10,187 nt of DNA, taken from Volvariella volvacea V23 (taxonomy: Eukaryota; Basidiomycota; Agaricomycetes; Agaricales; Pluteaceae). The position numbers were made by a program, and so were the translations under genes. Below the pieces are notes generated by a model that was given only the letters and a program-made list of their open reading frames with translations, was not told where the DNA came from and searched no databases. This document shows, one piece after another, positions 1 to 7,821 of the stretch (positions are counted from its first letter, which is position 1; every line of letters starts with the position of its first letter). Where the stretch lies: the NCBI GenBank assembly GCA_000349905.1, contig KB722758.1, forward strand, positions 229,742-239,928. Reading direction: 5' to 3'.

Positions 1-2205
1 AAGAATCTGCCAAATCTATACCTTCACAAGCTGCAGCCGGAGGCATCGCTCAGAAGAGGTGAGTCCCAGCTATCCACCTTTCAAACTCTACCTTTACTGA
101 TTGGAGCTACAGTCCAAGTCCTGTTGAATCCGATGGTTCCTCACCGTGCGTTTTTTCTGCCGATCAAGAATTCTTCAGATTAATATCCTTGTAGACCGCC
201 TTCACCGACAGCGCGACGGAAGCGCAAAGCCATCCGTCAGGATGTTTTCGCATCTCCGTCGCCTTCTCAACCCGAACCTCCAATCCCCGTAGCTCATAGG
301 AAGAACCCACCAAAGCTCGTAGAAGGACCTTTTACCACCTCATTTCGTTCATCAGCCCGGAGACCAACGCATGTGGAACAATCTGACACTGAGGATGAGA
401 AAAAACAGTCCGAATGGCCTCCTGCTCGATCCCACCTGAAATCACATCAATCGCGCAAGAAATCTACCGCCGAGGTGCAAATTCAGGCTACAAGTCATAC
501 ACCTCGGAAAATCGCAGTGGACCGTATAATACAAGTTGGTTCCCCCAAAGTCCTTCCGATCAGACCCAGCGATCAGCCAGCGGTCATTCCCCCACAAGCC
601 GACACCACCATTTCCTCCTTGCCTCCCGCTACGTTGCAGCATCCTACCCCTGTCGTTGTGTCCCACCCAAAACCGATGGCACAACAGCCACCTTCATCTC
701 CAATCGATCCCTTCGTTGAACCACAATCCCCGGCTCAAGTTGATCCCGTCCCTGCACCGCGCGAACGAAGACATACACTTTCAACCGCTCACCCACGAAG
801 TATACCCCGCATCGACCTTCGGCATGCACTAAAGAGGAGACGGCTCGATCACCGAAAATCCCTTCCAGCCATACCCAGTCGAGGATCGACATCTGTAGCC
901 TCGACTATGGATATCCAAGAGCTGGACACGCAGTCCGTGTACACCATCTCTCGACCGGGGACACTTTCGCCGTCTGTTTCCTTGTCAAGGCTCTCGATAT
1001 CTACGTCGGTGGCTGATCGACCGGATCTACGGGCGCGGTGGGAGAAGAGGGTACAGGTGTTGTCTGGCGTGTATGGGTTTACGGACTTTGTTGTTGCCAG
1101 TGTCCTTAAGCACACGAAGGACTTTGAAAAAGCGCGCAAGGTGTTGGAGGGAATGAAACGCTCTGCAGAGGAGGTTGGCGTGGCGGCGTTGCTTGAAAAT
1201 GAAGATGAGCTAGGTGAAGAGGAGAATCCGGGGAACGATGTAGAAATGGAAGTGGACGAAGTTGCGGATACTCGCCGGGTTGAGAGATATCGCTCGCGTA
1301 CGACGGTGTCTCAAAGTCCTGAGGTTGCGCCGGACAAGCGAATATCAGGCAGACTTCCCAGAACACCACATTCCCGGACCTCTACTTCTTCGCACAACTA
1401 TAACCACTCGAACTACCCAACGCCCGCTCATGAACTCGCTCCGGCTTCATCTCAAAGTCAACGTCAACGACGACGATTAAGCAAACCCCGTCGCTCTATC
1501 GTCCCTTCGCTCGAACTTGACATCCAACCAGCACGTGAGGATATTGACGAGCGATTGTTGGATTATACACCCCCACCTGGGTCTCGAGCTGGGAGGTATG
1601 CTAGGCTAGTCAGTCAAGGGAGGAAAGAAGAGGCTTTGGAGAGGGAGAGGAGGTTGTCTATCGGTCTGAAGCCCAGGGGACAGCCTTCGATGGTGGAGTC
1701 CGAAGTGAGCAGGATAGATATCAAGGAGGACGACGTGGACAAAGAAACTGTAGAAGTGGTTAAGACACCTAGAAGAAGCGAAGCGAGGGAGTCGGTGAGA
1801 AGTGCGGGGACGAAATCACAAAAGAGACAGGCAGGGGTGGACCCAGTTCTGCAGGAGGTTCAACCGGAGGCTAATGTGGTATCGTCTCCCGCTTTCCCGC
1901 CACCGCCAGAAACGTCTTCGCCTCCCATCACCCCAGCCAAGATACCTCTTCCTGCACCCGTTTTTGAAGAACCTGAACGTCAAGAGCATAATAACCGTGA
2001 TGATGTCGATATCGATGGCCTACAAGCCGAGAATGATCGCAGAACTCAACAAGAGATTGATAAAGTGCTGAGTCGGAAAGAGCAAGAGAAGTTCTGGGCG
2101 GCGAGTGAGGAGAATAGGAAGGAGTTGGAAGAGCTGCAGGCCCGCGTTGATCCATCTGTTATGACGAGATGGATCGCTATTAAGCTGGGGAGTTTGTGTG
2201 ATTGA
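1..2205 (+). CDS. Large Ser/Pro-rich protein with possible Rap1 RCT-like block (5'-partial)
   Basis: The gene enters from the left edge. Exons 1-58, 113-145 and 195-2205 give 699 visible residues. Introns 59-112 (54 nt, GTGAGT..CTACAG, branch CTGA) and 146-194 (49 nt, GTGCGT..TTGTAG) are required because reading through either one meets a stop. Joining them gives a smooth Ser/Pro/basic stretch. No ATG starts the long open frame, so the true start lies upstream. Most of the protein is disordered: Pro/Ser-rich, then basic, then acidic. The one folded-looking block is at 1021-1180 (RARWEKRVQVLSGVYGFTDF and onward). It is two or three helices of the type 'yGf...v...L..t.dfekA..vLe', which resembles the first half of the Rap1/TERF2IP C-terminal domain. 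A second helical segment ends the protein (2041-2196, charged, coiled-coil-like, then VMTRWIAIKLGS). A telomere or chromatin role is inference only; the BRCT and Myb domains that would settle it are outside the window. The coding call is strong and the family call is weak. Confidence 0.72.
59..112 (+). other. Intron in the Ser/Pro-rich gene
   Basis: This 54-nt intron has a GTGAGT donor, a CTACAG acceptor and a CTTTACTGA branch region about 12 nt before the acceptor. It splits an AG|T serine codon. Reading through gives an in-frame TGA at 98-100. Confidence 0.75.
146..194 (+). other. Second intron in the Ser/Pro-rich gene
   Basis: This 49-nt intron has a GTGCGT donor and a TTGTAG acceptor, with TTAATAT as the likely branch region. 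It splits a CC|A proline codon. Without splicing the frame ends at the TAG that forms the acceptor. Confidence 0.7.
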
Positions 2206-2863
2206 GTTGGAGGTGGTATTTGTCATCATGGGAGTATTAGTACTTGCTCATTTTTTTCAATGATAGCGTTTTTTTCTTCTATTGTTTTCCATTGTTCGCT
2301 CTTGCGTTTGTTGAGTTCTTTTGCTATCGTTCGCATTTGCTGGATCGGTTAACTTGGCGCCATAACAGTACACCTCAGAATTAATTCCGAGTTTTTTTTT
2401 TTTTTTTCCGTACTGAGAAACAACAAAGTCATGATAACGCTTGCAAGCAGCCCGCTAGGGACTGATCAATAGCTGTCAAGCGACCCTTTCGAGCTCTCAC
2501 AGCGTCGTCACAGGGCCTTGCGCAGGCATTTCAATATGGTGAGTCATTTTTCCTACTCAGCACAACCCTAAAACTTGAGATGAATCGCCGTTGCGGCACC
2601 CTGAGACCATGACAAAGGAGTGCACTTTGATGTGCTAATATGAGCGCTGGGTGTCCTTGCTTTCATGGCGTGTACTTGAACCGGAGGCTATGCCGATAGC
2701 GTCACCTCAACTGCAACCCGCGAATTATAGCAAAACCCCCAGATCGATGATGGGAAGGAAGCTCAAGATGTATATCCTTACACCCCTGCACGCCTATACC
2801 ATCAGTGGGTGCTTGCTTTCCATTGTACTACGAAATTTGAGGCATGCTACCAGCCAGAAATTG
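2206..2863. other. Non-coding interval between genes 1 and 2
   Basis: This holds the 3' flank of the Ser/Pro-rich gene and the upstream region of the ABC gene. It is stop-rich in all frames, and no conserved peptide was recognised. The visible elements are an AT-rich stretch after the first stop codon, a run of 16 T at 2392-2407, and an ATG directly followed by GTGAGT near 2534. I see no RNA gene or transposon remnant. Confidence 0.6.
2392..2407 (+). repeat. Poly(T) tract, 16 nt
   Basis: An uninterrupted run of T lies between the two genes. It could be a nucleosome-depleting promoter element for the downstream ABC gene, or part of the 3' flank of the upstream gene. Nothing else in the sequence decides between these. 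Confidence 0.8.
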
Positions 2864-2871
2864 TATATAAG
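2864..2871 (+). promoter_or_regulatory. TATA box of the ABC transporter gene
   Basis: TATATAAG lies 48-55 nt upstream of the chosen ATG at 2919. A pyrimidine-rich stretch (CTTACCCTTGTCCTCG and onward) runs between them. If transcription starts about 30 nt after the TATA box, the 5' leader would be very short, about 20 nt. This agrees with the ATG at 2919, not 2874, being the start. Confidence 0.5.
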
Positions 2872-2918
2872 CGGTGCAAATCCTCTGCTTACCCTTGTCC
2901 TCGTCTGCTCTCTTCATC

Positions 2919-5697
2919 ATGGGTCCCTCGTCATCGGAGAAGGTTGATGCCACTCCATACGACAAAAAGCACGCGAGCGAAGACGCAGCGCCTACGATAA
3001 GCAAGGATAAAAGAAAAGAGTATCTCGACAAGCTAACTTTCGTCGATCTGGGAGTGTGGAGAATCTGGTTCGACAAAGCGGCGCAGGCGAGTAAGAGCGG
3101 AAAGCTCAGGTTTGATGTGCATACGGCCCGCAGGTTTCTATCCGACATGTACAAGTTGAATCCGTCCATCTTCATCATGCTCGTGCTAGGAAAGATCTGG
3201 GATGGAGTAGAGAGGGTAGTGTTGTTGTTTTTCTCCAGTAAATTACTAGGCATGGTGCGTCGATCCTCTGGCTTTATTGGCGGTTATTCAACTTCATTTT
3301 GCCCATCTATCATGTCAAGATTGAAACGGGCTTAAAAACAGGAAAGCCAGATACGAGCGGAATTTTGCGCGCTGCATTAAAGCGCTTACTTATTGTCGTG
3401 GTCGCCGCAACCTTTCGTTGGTGGTGGTACGTCCAACACAATATTGCTCACAAGACACGCTAAGGCTGTCGCGCATCGTAGCGGAAGGGTGCAGTCGCGA
3501 ATGCACAACGAAATTTCCTTGTTCTACGAGAATATGATTCTCAGCTGTGAGTTTCCACCCAGAGTTGTCCTTTATCCTGCATATATTGACGGTCTATGCC
3601 AGCCAAATTAAAAAAGAACGTCGCTGCAGCGAAAGGTGGCGTGTCTCTATGCTAGGCTATTGAGACTTAGTTCTAATTAGGATGCATGGCAGATGATGAC
3701 ACCGTTGCTTGGAATCTAATGGGGACCTCGGCTACGAGAACCTGGGAAAGCCTCACAAGCCTTAGCACAAAGATCTTCTCCATTACGAGTCAAGTTGGGT
3801 TCCTCATCCATATGGCTACCTCGAATTCCGGCGGCCCATTGTTCGTCGTGTGCTGCGTTGCACGACCCTTGATAACTTTCTTGTCGCAGAAATCCCTCTG
3901 GGATGTAGGTAAGTCTGGAGATGGGATACTTCACCTAATTTTCGTGCTGAATACATTGAACACAGCTCATGTTGTGGAGGCCAATGATCCGAACTACATA
4001 CGGCTAAAGGCACTAAAACGGATTGTAGCTGGTGAATATCGCGAAGAAGTGGTAAGCGGAAACCTCATTGACTGGATTCGAAGAGGTGGACCAGTCCATT
4101 TTCGTTGTCTGCTCCGTGACTCATAGTTGCCATCTCCCCCAGAGCTCAACAGGACCCTGGCTGCTCTTACGCGTACTTCGATGGATTATCCCGATACTCT
4201 GTACAGTAAACGCAACTCTCCATTACAGGATATAATCAGTGCTATTACAGAAGATCTTCCAATAGTAAGTAAACGTTCTCATTCGTTTGTAGCGACTAGA
4301 AGATTGATTTGGTACAGTTATATTATGCAGCAAATGCTATTCTCGATCCAATGAAGCTGTCGCTGACGTCCATCGCCATGCTTGAGCAAACGTCACAAAC
4401 AATGCGGTGGGCCCTCGAAGGGCTTACTTATGAATTAGAGGGAACCCGCGGTCATCTAAACGAGCTCAAGTCGGTGTATGAGGCAGAGTCGAAGGTTGTG
4501 GAGATGAAGGGAGGTAATCTGCCCCACCCAGCCCCTGCATCCCAGGCGGTGGCAGAGAAGGTACGATACCCAGGAATGAAGTTCGAGCTCAAGTAAGTCC
4601 ATTGCCTCAGTTTAGCGGACAATTTCGCTCACGTTATGGCCAGGAATGTCACGTTCAACTACCCAGGCAGTAAAGCGACGACCCATGCATTAAACAACAT
4701 CTCATGCACCATCAAGGCTGGACAGCTTGCTGTCATCGTTGGTGCAAACGGAAGCGGAAAGTCGACGTTGATCAAGCTCCTGGCCCGTTTGTATGACCCT
4801 TCAGAAGGCGAAATTCTCCTCGACGGACACAATATCGCCCAATACCGCCTCTCGGACCTCCGTCGATCAGTAGCCATGTTAACCCAAGATCACCACATCT
4901 TTCCTTTCTCTCTTGGTGAAAATATTGCCATGGGTCACTGGGAAAACTTTGATACTCCGTCAGAAATTGATTACAAAATGGTAGAAAAAGCAGTGAAGGA
5001 CGGCGGTGCGTTGGAGTTGATGAAGAAGTTTGAGGATGGATATAGGACTAATCTGGAGCCGATGTATGGACACTATGGAGTTCATGTTTCGGAGCAGGAT
5101 GATGGTTTGTTGGCTGCGAAGTTGAAGGATTGTGATAAAGTAGCGTCAGTTTCTGGTAAGCTTTCTTCCTCCTATCAAAGCGCAGTGCCCATATCAACTG
5201 TTCGCTGTAGGCGGGGAAAGACAGAGAATTATGGCGTATGTATCTGCCTTAAATTTACTTACTGTGGATCTTAAATGTCCTTATCTACAGGTCACGGACG
5301 TTCATGAGAATGCAATCCGACAAGATCACGTTCCTTGCTGTTGATGAGCCAAGTTCAGCCCTGGACCCTGAGGGCGAATTACAGTTGTTCAACAACCTTC
5401 GCTCTCAGCGCGATGGACGAACAGTCGTATTCGTCACACACCGGTTCGGACACCTCACTAAACACGCAGATCTCATCATGCGAGTCCTCACTATCCTCCC
5501 CACTGAACTCGGATGTTGTATCTAATCTTATTACTTGGTCCAGCTGCATGAAAGAAGGATCAATAGTCGAATCTGGGACACACAAGGAGCTGATGTCTCT
5601 TGCGGGCGAGTACGCCAAGTTGTATAATATTCAAGCTCAAGGGTTTGATAATGGCGGTGATACTGGAAGTGATGAGAATGTTTCGATACTTAATTAG
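2919..5697 (+). CDS. Half-size ABC transporter (one membrane domain, one NBD), 12 exons
   Basis: Exons are 2919-3254, 3320-3426, 3482-3546, 3603-3635, 3693-3908, 3966-4085, 4143-4264, 4318-4592, 4644-5155, 5211-5235, 5291-5479 and 5544-5697. They total 2154 nt, or 717 aa. The 11 introns are 51-65 nt and every junction keeps the frame. The N-terminal half has hydrophobic stretches (for example residues ~81-112, and one at nt 3778-3895), consistent with a poorly conserved ABC-exporter membrane domain. The NBD is well preserved: A-loop Y431, Walker A GANGSGKS (458-465), Q-loop Q506, signature VSGGE (594-598), Walker B ITFLAVDE (616-623), D-loop SALD and H-loop H654. The protein would use ATP to move a substrate across a membrane, probably as a dimer; the substrate and membrane are unknown. 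It resembles the Agaricomycete proteins usually annotated only as 'P-loop NTPase'. The last intron needs a GC donor. Catalytic residues are intact, so it is probably functional. The least certain junction is 3636-3692, where an acceptor at 3680 also keeps frame. Confidence 0.87.
5480..5543 (+). other. GC-AG intron in the ABC gene
   Basis: This 64-nt intron begins GCGAGT and ends GTCCAG, with a CTAAT branch site about 20 nt before the acceptor. It splits an AT|C isoleucine codon and joins HADLI to ICMKEGSIVESG, the sequence expected after the H-loop of this NBD family. The nearest GT (5484) would put the next exon out of frame, and reading through meets the TAA at 5523-5525. Confidence 0.72.
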
Positions 5698-6262
5698 GGT
5701 GCAGTGGGGCAGACAGAGGTCGGATGCTGCAGCGCTGGAGCCTGTATAAAATTCTATAGCTATCCTGTACCCTCTTGTTTCTAGTTGCAGTATTTATGGG
5801 TTAACTAATAGTTGGTACTCAACTACCTGCCACTTCTTCAGGCCGCTTCTTTTTGAAATCATGTCGCAATGATGAAAGAAATTGTCAGGCCAAAGCTACA
5901 GTCTCTCAGTCTCCCAACGCTTAGACTCTTGAGAGACCAGGCATTCCAACATTTGTGTTGCACTCTTATTTAATAACACCAATCACAGTAATGCGTTCAA
6001 GAAAGTCAATTTGGGTGCTTAACTATAATAGTTGTATGCAGGAAGGACGGGAGTTAACTGCTCTGCCGAGAATGTCACACACTTGTCGAACAAAAGCCTT
6101 TACACACCTTCTCTCTTCCTCATGTTTCCAATACAGAAAAACGTTGTACAGGAGGAGTGTACAGAACTCCTCTTCAGGTAGCACTGCCTTCTCACACGAA
6201 AGGGGGTTGTGAAGTACCTTAAAAGTTCGGTACAGTGCTGGAACAAGACTTTCCAATTCACT
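5698..6262. other. Intergenic interval between the ABC gene and the HNH relic
   Basis: This stretch of 565 bases follows the ABC stop codon. It is AT-rich, and its frames are short without convincing coding character. Small inverted repeats are present: CAACA..TGTTG (5947-5960), a palindrome AACTATAATAGTT (6021-6033) and a 7-bp hairpin at 6152-6172. I see no transposase, terminal inverted repeats or RNA gene. Confidence 0.55.
6152..6172. repeat. Small perfect hairpin, 7-bp stem and 7-nt loop
   Basis: GAGGAGT pairs with ACTCCTC around the loop GTACAGA. The palindrome TGTACA occurs at the left foot and again running into the loop. It lies about 90 bp before the ATG of the HNH relic. A structure this short can occur by chance. 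Confidence 0.35.
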
Positions 6263-7621
6263 ATGGTGCTACCTACACCCAACGCCTTGCGAGACCATCA
6301 CCCAACCGTCGCTCTCGCCTATGATATCATCTATCAGCTTGAAAGAAAGATTGTGTGCGAAGCATCCTCAATGCCCCCTACAAGTGAACCCGACACCTAA
6401 AGGAAGGACCCGGAACTTGTAAACACGCGGATCCTAGGGTATCTCCTGCTATATGCACTCACACAATACGCCGTGTCCTTTGTCGCTGAAGAGATCACTC
6501 GCTGCACCGATTATGAAGAGGTTATGCAGCTCGGTGACAAATATAAAAGGAACTTCATTCATGCATGTGGGTATCCCATCAACAGCATGTCCTTAGTATC
6601 TATCTGTCTGATGACCTGTTTCTAGTTTGGTTGCACAGGACTAGCAAACGCACCTCATCATTCAGATTCACGAGGCATGGCCGACTTGTCTCATTTGACA
6701 CAGTTCAGGACATGATGCATGATCAACCACGATTTGGTAAGCACCCAAAAAATTATGTGCAAGCGAAGGGAAGTGTAAGCTATCAACTGGATACCAGAAA
6801 TATTCAAGTTTCTGACGGTGCTTTTAGGCCCTAATTCGTGACGATTTCCGGTGCCAGTTGACTAGGACAATCGACTGGTCCTCTTTTCATGCAAGCCAAG
6901 AGCTCCGCGAGTGCGTCGACTCAAAGTCCGTGTCCAAGACGGAGTATTGTTACATTTTTCCAGGGTCTTTGCCACCGTCTTTGGACGACAAGGTATGACA
7001 TCACTTTGTCGACGCTCTATCCCGTTCAATTGACGAATTGTGTCAGGATGAAGATTTGCGAGAGTTCTGGGTGACGCTCAGTCATTTTGGTTACCCAGAG
7101 ATACAAGAGGAACTAGCCGGGGAAAATGTAAATTCGTTGAAGAACATTCTTACCCTTCTATACGTTCTTTATCGTCTTTTACGAGAGCTCAAACTCTGGT
7201 TTGAGCCGACTGTGAGTGTTTTTTCTTTACAGAGAAATGTTTCTAGATTGACCTCACGTGTTTGCTTAACAGGACGTTCCTAATCGCTACTAAGTGAAGA
7301 CATCTATTCCGGAGGGGTTCCGGGAGGCTTTTCAGATACCAAGCACCGTCGAATTTCAAACTGAGCATGACCTGGACCTCTCCTCGGCGAAATACTTGGC
7401 TATTCATGCGGCCTGTTGCAAAATTGCATGGTTGTCTGGGGAAATAACTTTTCGAGATGAGCCGGAGGAGAATGACTACACAGATGGAGATTGGAGAGGA
7501 ACAGTATGAGACGAGCAGTGACACCGATAGTGATTATAGTAACGAGGAGATGAGTGATGGTGATGACATGGAGAGCGATGATGATATGGGCGAGATTGAG
7601 GACGACATGAATGTGACATGA
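6263..7621 (+). pseudogene. Decayed HNH-endonuclease-family gene (5 exons, nonsense codons, lost His residues)
   Basis: Five exons can be traced: 6263-6566, 6626-6774, 6828-6992, 7047-7211 and 7273 onward. The introns are 59, 53, 54 and 61 nt with normal ends. The protein follows the Agaricomycete HNH-type family (HNH_2-like): N-terminal HPTVALAYDIIYQLE and RILGYLLLYALTQYA, then FDTVQDMM, ALIRDDFRCQLT, TEYCYIFPGSLPPS, SLKNILTL, LKLWFEPT, DVPNRY and a C-terminal AKYLAIHAACCKIAWLSG. Three lesions are visible: in-frame TAA at 6398-6400, in-frame TAA at 7291-7293, and a frame change near 7445-7495. After that change the original frame stops at 7507-7509, while a Glu/Asp/Ser-rich tail runs on in the next frame to TGA at 7619-7621. 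Both catalytic His positions of the HNH motif are Tyr (6951-6953 and 7170-7172), while the central Asn (7143-7145) remains. Loss of nuclease activity is therefore expected even if the stops were bypassed. Intact splice sites suggest recent decay or continued transcription. The start at 6263 is the first ATG before the conserved HPTVALAY block. Confidence 0.8.
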
Positions 7622-7821
7622 ACATGATTGGGTTTCCTCTATGCCGTAGATAAATTATACAAAGGTTCACCGCTGCACTATTACCTTTATGTACCACTGT
7701 AAAAATTCAGAGATTTGCGCAAGCTTTCTACAAAGTAAACATGCACAGGTGCACAGCCACACCGCAAGCAGCCACCCACGTGTCCAGCTCAGACGCGCAC
7801 ACTCTTCTCTCCACCATCGTC
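7622..7821 (+). promoter_or_regulatory. Upstream region of the MPDU1 homologue
   Basis: The 200 bases between the HNH relic and the MPDU1 start codon contain a CACGTG E-box (7777-7782), 40 nt before the ATG, and CT-rich sequence (CTCTTCTCTCCACCATC) directly upstream of the start. No clear TATA box is seen. CACGTG also occurs inside genes in this window, so its role here is only a possibility. Confidence 0.3.

Noticed and set aside
373..2205. A single-exon gene starting at 373
   Set aside because: Position 373 is GTG, not ATG. The frame is open further upstream and joins cleanly to two upstream exons through good introns, so the gene continues to the left edge.
2534..2542. ATG followed directly by GTGAGT, a possible one-codon first exon
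   Set aside because: No convincing acceptor leads from it in frame to the ABC gene, which already has its own ATG and TATA box.
2828..3253. 141-residue open frame on the minus strand
   Set aside because: It is antisense to exon 1 of the ABC gene and shows no family resemblance; it is a shadow frame.
2874..3335. ABC gene starting at ATG 2874 and ending at 3335
   Set aside because: ATG 2874 lies only 3 nt after the TATA box, and the residues before 2919 are not family-like. The stop at 3335 is inside a normal intron (3255-3319) read-through frame.
3461..3463. In-frame TAA taken as a frameshift or nonsense lesion in the ABC gene
   Set aside because: An intron 3427-3481 (GTACGT..CGTAG, 55 nt, CTAAG branch) removes it and restores the frame exactly, so no lesion is needed.
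5947..6033. Small inverted repeats as ends of a transposon
   Set aside because: The arms are only 5-6 bp, are not paired with distant copies, and no target-site duplication or transposase was seen.
7476..7697. His/Arg/Ser-rich open frame on the minus strand
   Set aside because: It is the antisense of the GAT/GAG-rich acidic tail of the HNH relic; the composition is a by-product.
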